DNA from: Diphasiastrum complanatum
Taxonomy: Eukaryota > Streptophyta > Lycopodiopsida > Lycopodiales > Lycopodiaceae
Direction: 5' to 3'
Assembly (NCBI GenBank): GCA_029204225.1
Contig: CM055100.1
Span: 31,016,149-31,080,148, forward strand
DNA: 64,000 nt
The number at the start of each line of letters is the position of its first letter. Positions within the stretch are counted from its first letter, which is position 1. The notes beneath the pieces are model-generated. The model was not told where the DNA came from and searched no databases. It worked only from the letters and a program-made list of their open reading frames with translations. Both the position numbers and the translations under genes were made by a program. This document shows, one piece after another, positions 23,501-37,645 of the stretch.

Positions 23501-26500
23501 CCCTTTGGAATCCTGAGAAACACCATGTCTCCTTCCACGAACTCTCTTGGTGTACGATTTCGATCAGCATAAGTTTTTGTTCAATCCATCGCCGCTCTCA
23601 CATTTTGTGCTTAGCTAACTCTGACATGTGTTTCATGTGAGTTAGACATTCCACAACACTAGGCACAGTATGAGGCATACCTACATTAATAGGACTGGCT
23701 GGCCTATATCCATAGTTAAGCTCGAAAGGACTCATTTTTGTAGAAGCATTCTTTTTATCATTATAAGAAAATTCAAGTGATGGTAAATGATGCTCCCATT
23801 TGCATTTGCTTGACACTCACATACACCCGAAGAATATTTTATCAAATTTCATTAATGAGGACTTAGGTGTGCTGAAATTTGTTCCACCAATTATCCACAA
23901 AACATAAAATACTTGACTGTAACTCCTATTAGAATACTTTACTGAACTTCAGTTATTCAGAGTAGAGACTGAAATATCTCTACAACCTACTTCTGCTTGA
24001 TTTGAGTATGTGTCATGAACGCTGATAACTGGTTTGCAGATATTAGTCTGTTACCCCTGACAGTCCAGCTCATTTTGCAATAGAAGTCAGAATGGTTCTA
24101 AACGCATATCTTTTGAGGAACCCTTGATTCAAAAAAGGGGAGTTTAAATTTCAGCTAATCTCAAATATGTTATCCGGCAGTTTTTTGAACTATACGAGAG
24201 ACTTCTGAGCTCCAGTAATTATGTGACAAGGAGACAATCTTTGAAGGTACATCTAGCAAAGATAAGAAAACGTCATTCTCACTGCCATTTAGTATAAGTA
24301 CAACATAAAGGATCCCAATTTTCATGCTTTTGTCGATTTTGAAAGGCAACAGGCTGGTAATATTACAATGGCAGAGCTAGTTGAAAGTTACGAGAAATAG
24401 AACAATGTAGTTTCAATTCTTCAGTTCATTTTCAGCTTTTCACAATCCCTTAAGCTACTCAGTTTGTCTTTGTCTTTGTCAAAAATGTCTGCTAACTTGT
24501 GAACTGTGCACCATAGCTACTAAGCGAGTTCCTCTTAGAGAGATCAAATGCGCAAATCATGGTGCGATTTATTTCTGAAAAGAGAAACTTACGAATAGTG
24601 ATGAACCTTCTCAAGGTATGTTCTGGAGATAGGGGGACAACTTTATAAGCTGTTTGACAAAATTTTCTTTTTCTGTAGTTGTGGATTGAGTAGAGCTGCT
24701 GTCTTTTTTCTTTAGCTTGTTAACTTCAAGAATATGCAGATAGACTTTGCAAAAATTAAGATATCTTGTATCGTCAAAGTTGCATTTTTAAAAGCGTGCT
24801 GTTCTATAGACCTTTTGGGCTCCAATCATGGATCAGCAACTGATATCTCTATCTGCTGTAACTTAGTATACCGTGCTCCAGAGGCTATTGGTTTTTGGCA
24901 GTGCCTGCACACTCTTTCATGTGGTGTGTAACAGTGAAAGACATCTTCCAGAGACTAGATAGTGTCAATTACCTTAGCCTTCAACCTAGAGTAAGCTCAT
25001 GTAGGCAATCTGATTTCTGTGATGATGGTGATGTTACCAAAAAACTAGCAAGATTAGTTATATTATGTAGATTTTTTATACAAACCGTAGCGGGAACTAC
25101 TGAACACTTGCCACCTTTCTGAGGCAGTTCCAGTTTGTAAGCCCTATCCTCAAATTAGAAGTAATTTCTATCTTTAGGCAGCACTCAATTTTTTCTAAAA
25201 TTTGTGTCAGCTTAGGACGTGCCAGCTTCAAGGGGTGCTTGAGGGAATTTATGTGTGAATCTTTGAAGATATGCAGCATTCTTTCCCTTGCAATAGTTGG
25301 TTAGGGGAGGGGACTATCAATAGACTCCCTATTACTACAGTAAACTCTTTTGAAAGAGATAAATATAGTGTGAGTTTTTTCATCTTGCTTGTGTTCTACC
25401 ACAGTTAAAGTGTGACAGTTGAGGTTAAGGCAGGGTGAAGGAAAACAATTGTGGATGCAAGAATCGCGTGCAAGAAGTTTCTAGCCTCATAGGAGGTTAA
25501 TGCCTATCAGATTGGTTGCCTGAAGGATCACCTCCCGACTTTTAGTCTGCTAGGAGTGTCAGTTTATGAATTTAGGTTGCCAAGATTTCCTGCATCCAAC
25601 AATTGGTGTAACCTGGCAATCAAAAGGAGCACTGCCTAGTTTTAAGAGAGCTGTATGTGATTCACAGGTGGAAAGGACCTTCAAGTTGAAATTTGCATCT
25701 CAATCAGGTCTTCAAAAAGTAGCAGGCAAGAGAAACCTCTAGGAAATAGTTAGTTGTTAGGGCTGGGGAGCAAATGCCAAATCACTGATAAAGTACATTC
25801 CTAGGCTTTATTTTGTTGAAAGTTAGTGACTTAATTGCACGTGGAACCCACAGCTTGAAAGGAATGCATCAAGTTAACTAGCTAGCAAGCTTAGACATCT
25901 AATCGTCAATAATGGATCCTTTGGGTGAAAGTGGTGAAGAATCACATATAGGATGTTGTTTCAACCACTCATTGAATGTGTGGCCCAAATTTTCAGGTAT
26001 AACCACTACTTAAGGTGAAGACAAATTCTGTGACGGACAATCGTTAACCATAGGTGTCCAAAAAATCCAAGGAACTACACGCTGTGTAAAAACTAGTTAA
26101 AAAGCGCAAAAAATGTGAATATTAGATGTTCGCATTCTGTATAAAAATTTCCAAATTGTAGAAATTTCACAATAGCCTATTGTGTTAACTAGTAATATTG
26201 AGCATACTTAGTTTTGCAAAGACAAGTGGCCTCTCTAATTGTAAGCTATCAAAATTCTATCTATTTTACTAATATGGGAGGCAAAGAATACATGCGTTTA
26301 TCTTACCAGAAAGAGCAATTGTCCAAGTATGGAGATTCAAGGTGAAAAATTCACTTGTGAAGCTTGATTTATGGGACTTCCGTCAAGAGACAAGACCCCT
26401 TGAAGAAGAGGATGGTTAGGAAAATGTAAAGCGGTTGCAATTTGACAAGAGGCCAAGAAGAATATTGTGAGTAACAATAATGCAATTCCTCAAGTAAGTA

Positions 26501-29500
26501 CCACAACTTCACTGTTTCAAATATGGGGAACACTTAAAAGAATGTTTGAAGCAGCTTACTCAACAGAACTACTAGTTTTGAAGCAAAAATTCCATACAAT
26601 GAAGATGAATGAAAGTTTAACAATGATGGCTTTTTTCATAAGAGTCAAGCAAACCTTTGATCAACTTCTTGCCGTCAACAAAAATGTTGAGGACACGGAT
26701 ACAATGAGCATCACACTCGAGGGAGTTCCTGAAGTTTATTAAAATCTGATGATAACACCCATAGTAAGAGAAAAACCCCCTTCGTCTGATGAAGTTTTTA
26801 AAACCTCAAGAAGAGCTAAGAAGAGGTGGATATGGTTTAAGTGGCAAAATAGTAGATCATGCATGGCTCTAAAATCATATTCTCAAAAAGGAAGAGGTAG
26901 AGGAAGGAATTCTTCAAACGAGAACGCCAGTAATAAAAATAAAGAACCACATTTAATGGACAGCAAAAAGGAATTTGTTTCCATTGTGGGAAACTCAATA
27001 GGTTGCTATAAACAATATGCACAACTCATGAAAGGAAGGGGGCGATTCAAATTATAGTAGATCTCCAAATTAGACCCAAAGACAATCCACAAATTTTGTG
27101 GGCAAAAATGGATAAAAGAAAGAGCTCGTTTCTTTTGCAAATGGAATAACTTGGAGTGACTGAATGGTATGCAGATTTGGATGCATCCTCTTATGTGAGT
27201 TTGCATAGATGCTCTTATTTAAAGGTTTTCAACAAACGCAAAGTCGTTTGGTGCTAATATCTCACACGAAATTGAGGCATATGGTGATATCCCAATTCAT
27301 CTTGCTGAAGGAGAAAACGACTGACTTTTAATGCACTCTACATTCCGAAACCGGCAAGAACAGGCTGCAATTCTGATCTAGATGTAAAGGCTAAATTCTA
27401 TAGCCAAGGTTTGGTAAAAGAAATTAACAACGACTTCAAAGTGGTAGAAGAAGGAATTCGACGTAATGGCAAACTCTACAAGTTACAAGCGGCGATGGAT
27501 AATCAAGCATTTGTGTACAAAATGATGATCAAAGTCATCTTTGGCATGAGAGGTTTGGGCATCTCCACTTCTCAAGCCTTAAGCTACTTCTTGACAAACA
27601 AATGATATTGTTTCACCTGAAGAAATTCTTGAAGTTACAAAAGCGTGTGAAGCATTTGTGATGGGGAACATCAAAGAGCTTAGTTTCCTCCAAATGGAGC
27701 ATATAGAGCCAGAGTCATCTTGGAGTTGATACATAGTGGGGAAGTCCTATTGTGATTGCAGATGGAGTAAGACCAGATCCTAAGCTGTGATTGTCGCGTT
27801 GTTTGTGCTAACTAATTGACGACATTACAATCTTTCTTCGGATTAGCTGGTTTTAATAGAAAATATGTTAAGGACTTCTCCTCGCAGTGCCTATGATAGA
27901 CATGACTCAAAAGGACAATTTTGGTGAGTTGATTCAACTGTAGCAAGCAAGCTTTCAACAGTAAAAAGCAAGCTATCCCGAAGTGCATCACTCTAAAAAA
28001 TTAATATCCTTCTAAAGCCGTATATCATTGATACAGATGTGAGTGACATTGTTGTGGGGGCAGTGCTAGCGCAAAGAGGACTAGTAGCTTCGAGAGCAAG
28101 AAGCTCACCTTGACACAACACAATTATGCAAAATGCAATTATCCAACTCAAAGAGCTGTATGCCATTATCCATGTATTAAAGGTGTGGAGGCATTATTTA
28201 TACGATTGGAATTTTATGTGTACACTAATCATGTAACTTTGAAGTACTTCTATAAGCGACAATCGCAGAGGATGATAGGCGAGATGGTCTGTGGGAATTC
28301 TTTGTATAAGGTACTCATAATCGTGTGGCAGATGCACTAGCTTTGGTGGTGTATCAGATGTCGTTTGTAGTCATCGAGAATGACTTGCTAGTTGAAATTA
28401 GATAGGCTCAACGGAAAATCCTTATTGTAAGAGAGTAGAACATGAGGTTAGTCATGGCCAAAGCAGAGTCTCTAGGAGAGAGCTCTTTTACCTCAGTTCA
28501 CACCATAGTGGCCTCTGGTACCGCTAGTATGGTACCGCCGGTACCATATCAGTGGTACCGCCGGTACGGTACCGCCTTGGGATCCACTGTACCAGGGCGG
28601 TACCATATTTAATATTTTTTTTTTAATATTTTAATATTTTTTTTTTGCCTATTACCTACCAAAATAGGACAAAAAAAATGGGAAAAAAGGGGTTTTGGGT
28701 GTAAAAAAAGAGGGTACAGTACATGGTGCAGGGGACTGGTGCAACGACATATGGGCACTGTGGGTGAGCAGACCATGGGGCCAATGGGAGAGCAACACAG
28801 GGGGGAGCATCACATGGGGGGAGGTACAGAGGCACATGGAGGGATGATGGGGATCCACATGGCCGATAAGGCTGTGGGGATAAATAAGCACTCAGAATGC
28901 CATTGTGGTCGGCATTTTCAGAGGCTGTGAGAGAGCTAGTGATAGACAGTGAGAGAGCAAGCGAGAGCCGGTGACAGGTTGTGAGAGGCTGTTTGAGAGC
29001 CAGGGTGCTGTGAGAGGGTGTTCAAGGATCAGGGTGATGTGAGGAGAAGGTCGATCGAGATGGCAGAGCGCATACCACCGATGCCCGAGGGCAAAGCCAG
29101 GAGGAAGCTTGAGGAGGATATCCGAAGGCACAACGAAAGACATCGGAAGCAAGAGGCAGATATCCAAGAGATGCTGCGACAGACTCGGTAGAGAAATCCG
29201 GAACCGGAGCCACCCGCCCCCGCTGTGGATCCTGTCCCCACTGTCGAGTTGGATTTGGATGAGCAGATCGGAATGAACTTCACACGACGGCAGCTCATCA
29301 TGGTCAGGGAAAGGGCGGCCAGACGTCGGGCTAACCAGGAGGCAGCTCGGGCTAACCGGGAGGCAGAGCAAGAGCGACAAAACAATGCACCAGATGAGGG
29401 CGAGGAGTCGGTGGAGGATCAGTAGGAATGTTTAGAATAGATAAGGTCCAGCCGTATGTGGCGGACTGTTGCTATGTAGTTTTTGGCAGTTTAGGGCGCA

Positions 29501-32500
29501 GCAAATAACTAGATGGCTGCTTAAAAAAAAAGACAGTATATGTGATGTTATCTTGATACAACGGTTGAATATATACATAGTTGCCTGGTCATGTAAGATG
29601 CAATGTCTGTAATTTTTTTAAATGCAGATGTATTACATGTGTTTATGAAATGTCGTTTGGGGTGTAGGGGTGATTGTTGTGCTCATGATGTAGGTGCATA
29701 TATGTGAAGCTAGCATTCACTTCAAACGAAATTAAATGAAAATAGGATTCACACACGCACATAGAATTCGACATAAAATACAGCATCGCATGTACAGAGC
29801 GACATACGCACAATGTGCAGCAAATAAAGTACGCCAAACACTGTATATAATGTGAAAAATCATCTGAGTACAATGGTAGACCGCCTGCTAGAGACAAACT
29901 ACTGAAACTAAAACAACAGAGCCACAATCAATGCTCTGGCTTTGACTCAAACGAATGCTCTGGAGACAACTCGGGGCCCCGAGCTGACTCTCGCAGCCGA
30001 TATCTGTGCCTGTCTGGAATTGGCATGGGCTATGTGTCCGAGGAGGACTCGTCACTAGCATCATCCCAATCTGCCTCCGCATCAACCCCCAAGCAAGCCA
30101 AACCAACAACACCTCCTCCAGCTGGCTGTAATCCTGCACCTCTAGCTGTACCTGGAGCCCTGCGTGGTCGTCTTCTCTTCCCTGGCAGTTTCTGTGCCTT
30201 GCCTTTCTTGTTCGGTGCACCCTTGGGCCTTCCTGGTCTCTTGCGGACAAGAGGAGCTGTCAATGTGTAATAGATCCTAACACCACAGTAGGGCAAACAC
30301 TAACTGATCCACCCAACCTTGCCTACTCCCTGATATAGAGTAAGCCCCTCCTAGCCCACTGTGAGGACTGGTAGCATGCTACTGCCAAGTGTCGGCCATG
30401 TGGCACTGACGTGGCCGACTGCACGTCGGGACTCAACTGGGGGCCCTATCCTGCTGACAAGGTCCCTAGGCTGTGTTAGGCCCGCCATGGCTATGGACCG
30501 TGCTGGGGCACACTACTCACACTGTCTTGCCCTGTTGGTCATGTACGCTGGACACGACCCTGACTGTGGTATCTGACCTATCTGTGTTCTCTAAGGTTCG
30601 GCACTGGTTACGAGCTCGTAACACTCCCTCCTCCTTAAGAACCGTCTTGGTCCTCTAAGACAAAGTCTGGAAAAATCTTGCGAAGGACGCTGCCTCTTTC
30701 CCAAGTGGCATTCTCAACAGGCTGATCATTCCACTTAACCAGATATTCTCGGTATAGAGTATGACGAGTCTGCGTCTCTCTACTATCAAGAATCTCCTCT
30801 GGTTCATGTGGAGGTTGTTGAGGATCCAATGGGAGAACTAGAACACTGTCCCCTACCAGATTGTCTGATCTGGTTAAGGCTTTTTGTAACTGACTTACAT
30901 GAAAGACTGGAAAAACCTTACTGCTGTGTGGGAGTTCTAGTTCATAGGTGACCTCGCCTAGTCTCCTACTGATGGTAAAGGGACCACAATGCCTTGGAGA
31001 CAACTTAGCACACACTCCTGATTTGAGGGTTTTAGAGTCAACTGGGACTCTCAAGTAGACTTTCTCACCAGTGGAGAACTGCACATCCCGTCCGTGTGGA
31101 TCTGCATAATGCCTGGCTCGATCCTGGGACTGCCTAATGCTACGCTTAGCATGTTCTATCATTTGGTTTAGGTCCTCTAAAAAGTTTCTGGTTGCTTCAA
31201 CTTTTTCTTGTTTAAACCCTACAGCTGTGGGTGAGCGTGGCTGAAAACCGTACATCAGCATAAATGGGCTGTATCCTGTAACTGAATGTTTGGTACTGTT
31301 GTAAGCAAACTCTAATATCGAGAGATACTCCTCCCAATTAGTCTGCTTCTTGCTGACGTATGCACAAAGCATATCCTCCAGCACTTGATTTACCCTTTCT
31401 GTTTGACCGTCCGTCTGTGGATGGTCGGTGGTACTCATATTAAGCTTAGTATGGAGATGATGGAATACTGCCCTCCAAAAATTTCCAGTAAACTTACTGT
31501 CCCGGTCGCTGACTATGCCGGAAGGTAGACCGTACAATTTAAATAGCCCGTCTACAAACAACCTCGCTAACTCTGGAGCTCTAACGGTTGTTTTGGTCGG
31601 AATAAAATGAGCCATTTTGGTCAGACGGTCAACTGTGACCCATATAGCGTCATTACCCTTTTGGGTTTTAGGCAGGCCTACTATAAAATCCATGGAGATA
31701 CTCTCCCATTTACCAGCTGGTATTTTTAAGGGATGCAACAACCCTCTTGCCTTTAAACGCTCTGCTTTATTTACTTGACATTTATGGCAACTGGTTACAT
31801 ACTGGTGGACGTCTTTTTCATACTGGGCCAGAAAAACTGCCTACGAAGAAGCTCATAGGTCTTCTGTATGCCTGGGTGTCCGGCACTAGGATTGTCATGA
31901 CATTCATATAGGACCTGCTGCCTATAATCCTCTGAATTGGGGACACATACTCTATCTCTATAGAGCAAGTACTCATCCTGAATGGAATATTGTTTTCATT
32001 TGAATCCTTGAGTCAACTGACCCTCAAACCATTGGGGTTTGCTTGGGTAATACAGGCTCAGAATCCTCAACGTCATCTGACGACGTATACTCGGACTCAT
32101 CATCATCCTCAACGGAAGCTGTCGTATTCTTGGATGAACTGGCACCAGCCCCGGGAACTGATTCTGGAGACTGTAACTGTCTGTTCTAGACTGAGTTCTA
32201 GATAGTAGACAAGAATGCATCATGCTGGCATTTCCCTCTCAAGGACTCGAGTAACTCATTACGAATCTGAGGAACAACTCGTTTATCATAGGCATTCTGC
32301 TAAGGGCATCTGCTACTGTATTGAATTTTCCACGCCTATATTTGATAGACATGTCAAACTCTTGCATCAACTCTGCCCAACGAGCTTTCCGACCTCTAAG
32401 CTCAGGTTGATTGCAAAGGTATCTGAGACTCTCATGGTTTGTCAGGACCTCAAAGTTGGCACCATACAAATAATGCCTCCAAGTCTTAAGGGCATGGACC

Positions 32501-35500
32501 ATAGAAAAGAGTTCCTTTTCATAGGCACTATACCTAGTCTGAGATGGCTCGAGTTTTTTACTCTCGAACGCAGCTGGTCGTCCACCTGAGTTAGCACAGC
32601 ACCTACTGCAAAGTCGCTAGCATCTGTTTCGACCACAAATGGCTGATTGGGGTCGACGACTTTTAAAACTGGTGCTGTAGCTAAGGTTGTTTTGAGAGCA
32701 TCAAAGCTCTCCTGCTGTGCGGACTCCCAAATGAACTCCTTTCTTTTCCCCTTAAGAAGATTTGTCATAGGAACTGCTATCTGAGCATATTGCTTGACAA
32801 ATCGTCTGTGATATCCCGCCAAACCAAGAAAGATCTGAAGTTCCAAAATATTCTGAGGTCTCAGCCAACTGAGTATGGCTTTAACCTTATTTGGGTCCAT
32901 CTTAATCCCATTTGAAGAGATATTGTGACCCAAATATGCTACTTCTTCAACGAAGAATTCACACTTGGATTGTTTAGCATAAAGCTTATGCTTTCTAAGC
33001 AGTTGAAACACCTTTCTGAGCTGTTTTAGATGCTCCTTCCTCGTTTTGCTGTAGACGAGAATGTCATCTAAAAATACGACTACAAACTTACCCAAGTATG
33101 GTCTGAGGACACTGTTCATCAAGGTCATAAAGGTAGCTGGAGCATTTGTGAGCCCAAATGGCATCACCTTAAACTCATAATGACCGTGACGAGTCCTAAA
33201 AGCTGTTTTCGAGACATCTTCCGATTTTATACGGACTTGATGATATCCTGATCTGAGGTCTATTTTGCTGAAAAACTTAGCCCCGTCGAGTTGGTCAAAC
33301 AACTCGTCTGCCCGATGGAACTATCCCTGAATTCTGGTTCAGATTCTGTCAAAAAAGCAAGTAAATCCACCAAGATTTCCTCAGTAGGAGACTGTTCCTA
33401 CAGCGAGTCTCCTCCTCTATTTCTTTCTGAGAACTTTAAGAAGTTCTGAGCAATCTAACTACTTTCTCCACTGCTGAAAACTGAGTTCCCTAGGATGGAG
33501 ATGGCTCTGATACCAGTGTAATAGATCCTAACACCACAGTAGGGCAAACACTAACTGATCCACCCAACCTTGCCTACTCCCTGATATAGAGTAAGCCCCT
33601 CCTAGCCCAGTGTGAGGACTGGTAGCATGCTACTTCCAAGTGTCGGCCACGTGGCACTGACGTGGCCGACTGCACGTCGGGACTCAACTGGGGGCCCTAT
33701 CCTGCTGACAGGGTCCCTAGGCTGTGTTAGGCCCGCCATGGCTATGGACCGTGCTGGGGCACACTACTCACACTGTCTTGCCCTGTTGGTCATGTACGCT
33801 GGACACGACCTTGACTGTGGTATCTGACCTATCTGTGTTCTCTAGGGTTCGGCACTGGTTACGAGCTCGTAACACAATGCCTCATCACCCCCATGCAAAT
33901 CACGTGGCTGGCTAGGCTGGGCCCAAGCTGAGGCTTGCTGGGATAGGGAAGCAAAAGAGGGAACTCCCTGTGCACCTGAGCGAGGAGGATGAGCTCGTGG
34001 AGAGTGTGCCCGTGGGGCTGCTGCAGGTGGAGGAACTGGTTGTGCAGGAGGCGAGTATAGCGGCGATATGTACTGAAAGGGGCGCTGCGGTGGCCGGTAC
34101 TGGTACATCCTGGGTGCTGCCAAAGGGGGAGCGAGTGGAGTGGGTGCTGCTAAAGGAGGCGGATGTGGAGTGGGTGTTGCCACTGGAGGAGCAGCTGGAG
34201 GAGCCACTGTGGATGTGGGCGCTGCAAGAAAAAACCTGGGCACATATGGTGGCCTGCCATGGAGACCTGGTGCTGCATAAGTGGACAGCGATGGAGGGGC
34301 TGCAGGCCTGAATGGCATCGTCCGGACACAGCGTCCGCTACCTTAGTTCCAAATTATAGATAATTCATGACTCATTAGAATTTAAGACAAAACTGTTCAA
34401 GACTTCTAACTCGGTTGGGAGGACAATACAGAATGAAACTCTCAAGGGTATGCTAATGCTGCTACATTCAGTAGCCATCGTAATTTTTCAAAATCTCAAA
34501 TGTGGTCAACTTTGAAACCATGAGAAGCTACAAGACATACAACCATCCATAGTTAATGTAACAAAGTCTTGCTACTCCTAAAACATGGGATTTTAATAAA
34601 AGGAAATTTTGTGACCTCCAAATTTATTTGAAGCTTCTCAAACCGTCATTTGGGATTTCGTAGTAAAAAACTCTCAAATTTCCCACCTCATTTTGGAAAG
34701 GTGTGCTTCAATATGGTACAGGTCAGGTGCGTCTCTATACATTTCAGATACTGTCTAATCTTATGTAAAATTGACACCATTTATCCTCGTCTACTTGGAG
34801 AAAACAAGCATCTACATGGTGTGCTTACTATTTGATATTCCTGATTCCTCTATAAGAGTGATTCATAGGAAGGAAGGGTGAATCTTTAACACTTTATCTT
34901 GCAACTTTTGGAGGATGGTGGACCTATACAGTGTTGTTCCCTTGTAGAGGTGGATCAAAGTGAATTCCTTCCTCGTTGTCTACCTATATGTATCTTCTGC
35001 TCGCGGCATGATACTCTAGTTCTATATGCTGCTTATTCCTCTTATTCCACTTCTCTCTTGTATTCTTATTCCTTCTTTATGTATGCAAATGAAAATAAAC
35101 TAAACATGCAAGTGGCATTTTGTTTTTGGCGAACATTGGCAAGCTTTGAGAGAGATGCTTTACATGCTCTTGGAGTACGAGGATGGATTGTGTCAATCCA
35201 AACATCTCTTGTAAAGGAACGTTATAGCTGGTTCTTGATTTCGATATACAACCAAGTCTGTGATGGTTGCTCTCCAATATTTGTAGTTGCATAGAATGAA
35301 TGCCTAAGGTGCAAGCAATGACAAAGAAGAAGCTCAGTATGCATGTGATTTCGCTTGTGTTTTTCAACCTATTCATGTGATGGTGCTCCGGATCTCACAT
35401 TCATTGAACTTATTGAATGCCTATTAGTTGGATGGAAAGTCTTCACCATCTTGTCTTTTTTTTGTAAATAGAATTTTTTGGGTTGTTGCATTTGTACAAT

Positions 35501-37583
35501 GCTTGCATTTTCATTGATCAATTTAGCATCTCAAGTGGGTCCTACAAGTTATATTGCTTACAAAAATTTCATTGAAAGTATTCTTTCCTTAACGCTCTTT
35601 ATGCTTCCATGTGTACAGGACCCAAGTAAGAATATACAGTCATCAGCTTTTGATATATTTAAGGTAGGCATCTGTACCATCTGTGCTTCAGCAATTTGTT
35701 CAGCACATGATTAGCTTAACAGTCTATAGCTAAAACGAATCGTCGAAGTTGGAGACCACTAGATTTTTCAATACAATGTTCAAACTTTTGTTGAGTACAT
35801 CACAAACAAGGTTGAGATGTAAGGCCTAAACTATCCCATTAAAACCAGTATGTAGTTTTCACATATGCATTACGGTACATCGATTCTCATCTGCTTTATA
35901 TGAAAATAGCAGGTGTAGGCACAATCTTAGTATTGAGGGAAAGAACTTTTGAAATTTTTAGCTGTCTATCAATTTGGGAAGCAAGGAAGGGTCTTCCTTT
36001 ATGGGTTACAACTATTCAACTTGCCAAGACAGCAGGCTATCTTGCATAACAATATGGGTTGCAAGATGAGCCCCATTAAGTAAAGATAGTAACTCTCCAT
36101 TTGTCAGGCTCAAAATATAATAGAAAAGATGAATAATGCTGCAAATTAAGCTAGAATATACTAATTCTGCTTGATATAGGTTAATAAGAATTAAGCTGAG
36201 CACCTTTTAAGATGTGGATATTGGATGTATTGAGGCTTATAGCTTCCATGCGACCTTTTGCCAAATACATTGTGCACTGACATTGTCAATTGGATATTAA
36301 TCTGCATCACCTCAATGAGATGTCACAATCAATGGAGATAATTCATTGTTGTGAGAGAGAAAAAAAGATTTATTAACATAAGGCATATAAGACCAAACAG
36401 TACATCAGATCAATGCTGTCAAGCAACTTAACTAAATCAAACTACCTAACTAAGAAGAGGATTATATGGTACGAAGACCATTAACACGTGCAACTGGTCA
36501 TCTCTTTATTTTTCTAACTCTGATTCTTCAAACTCTCATTAATAACAATAGGCTTACGATCTACAAATCTGACAATGCCATCACGATAGATTAGCCGCTT
36601 TCCAGTTGTTATAGCTTCTTGTCTTGCCTTTTTCGTTCTTGCACTTGGATGAAAGTAAGGTCTTCGTCCAAGTAAATTTTGGTATCCCTCAGCTTCGATC
36701 TTTGCCCGCCCTAACACTTCACGACGGTGAGACACTGAGGTAAAGCGCATAACAAGAGTATCTGGATCTTTCTTAGGCCGCCAAGCACTTTCCATACCTT
36801 TGTTGTGATGCTGAATAGTCTCTTCCAAAAACTTCTTAGCCTCTCCAATAGCATCCTGGGAATTTGGAATACTTCTAAACGAACAATAAGAGCTTTCTGC
36901 TCTATCAGACGGCTCTCAGTGAATGTGGCGGAGATAATTGAAGGTGAAGGAGGAGGGGGAAGAGTAGCATGAGTTGAAAGTACATCTGCCCATGATTGGA
37001 CAGCCGTATGATGCTGTTCCACTTGAGTTTTGAGCTGCTGGATTTTTGTTGAGGTAGCTATTTGGGACAATGCTTCGATTCTGATAACTAAACTTCTTTC
37101 TTGAGTTCTTCAATGGATGTATCTAGCTTTTGAAGGTGCATTTGCACAGCTAGGATCATAGATTCGTGAGAAGGAACTGCCACAGGCATAGGATCTGGTA
37201 GTGAAGGAGGAGAAGAAGAAGAAGAAGAAGGTGAATCTGGCGTTGAAGCAATGTTGGGAGCGGAAGATGGCTGAGGAGTAGGGACTGGTCCTTTGCGATG
37301 AGGCATTGTAGATCTGCAGCAATGGCTCCACAAATCAGGCACTGATCCCAACGATGGCTCACAGGTCAGGTCTGGTCACCAGTGATGGTCAGCAGATGCA
37401 GAGGTGCAACTCTTCATAGGTTGATCCCAGCAATGGCTCAATCATTCACTGGGGATGGTCAGCAACCCTATGATCAAGGCGCAACTCTTCAGCAAGCTGC
37501 GAGCAGCAGCACGGGTCACGCTGAGGGCGCTGACCTGCTAGAGACAGACACGATGGAGGCTAGGCACAGCGCTAGGCAGGGGC

Positions 37584-37645
<62 letters not shown>

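Larger units (their letters stand above)
30266..33874 (-). mobile_element. Ty3/gypsy chromovirus, internally deleted, young
   Basis: Flanked by perfect CAATG repeats (30261-30265, 33875-33879). LTRs of 358 bp at 30266-30623 and 33517-33874 begin TGTAATAGATCC and end CTCGTAACA. By eye they differ at six positions (about 1.7 percent), so insertion is recent relative to its neighbours. On the minus strand TGGTATCAGAGCC directly follows the 5' LTR (33516-33504), complementary to initiator-Met tRNA. A purine tract AAGGAGGAGGGAG lies at 30636-30624. Only ~214 bp separate the 5' LTR and the RT frame, so gag, protease and the RT N-terminus are deleted. The rest is in order RT, RNase H, integrase, chromodomain. 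Metaviridae-type plant retroelement. Confidence 0.93.
28504..34320 (-). mobile_element. hAT-3: 5'-truncated relative of hAT-2, inverted, split by a gypsy element
   Basis: The end CATAGTGGCC at 28504 matches the reverse complement of the hAT-2 right end, including the six-GGTACC array (28514-28607). Going right, hAT-3 contains the small second gene (29060-29425), the shared 3' spacer and the end of the transposase (29928-30265). A gypsy element follows (30266-33874), then more transposase (33880-34320). Homology stops abruptly at about 34320, corresponding to about 11605 in hAT-2, so roughly the first two thirds are missing. Confidence 0.85.

Noticed and set aside
14551-24180. Search for a second host gene in the first introns
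   Set aside because: No frame with recognisable plant protein similarity or exon-like boundaries beyond the MO25-like exons.
24521-24524. Alternative acceptor CTAAG for MO25-like exon e
   Set aside because: Use of this site would break the phase with exon d and drop the conserved Leu-Leu-Ser; CCATAG at 24511-24516 fits both.
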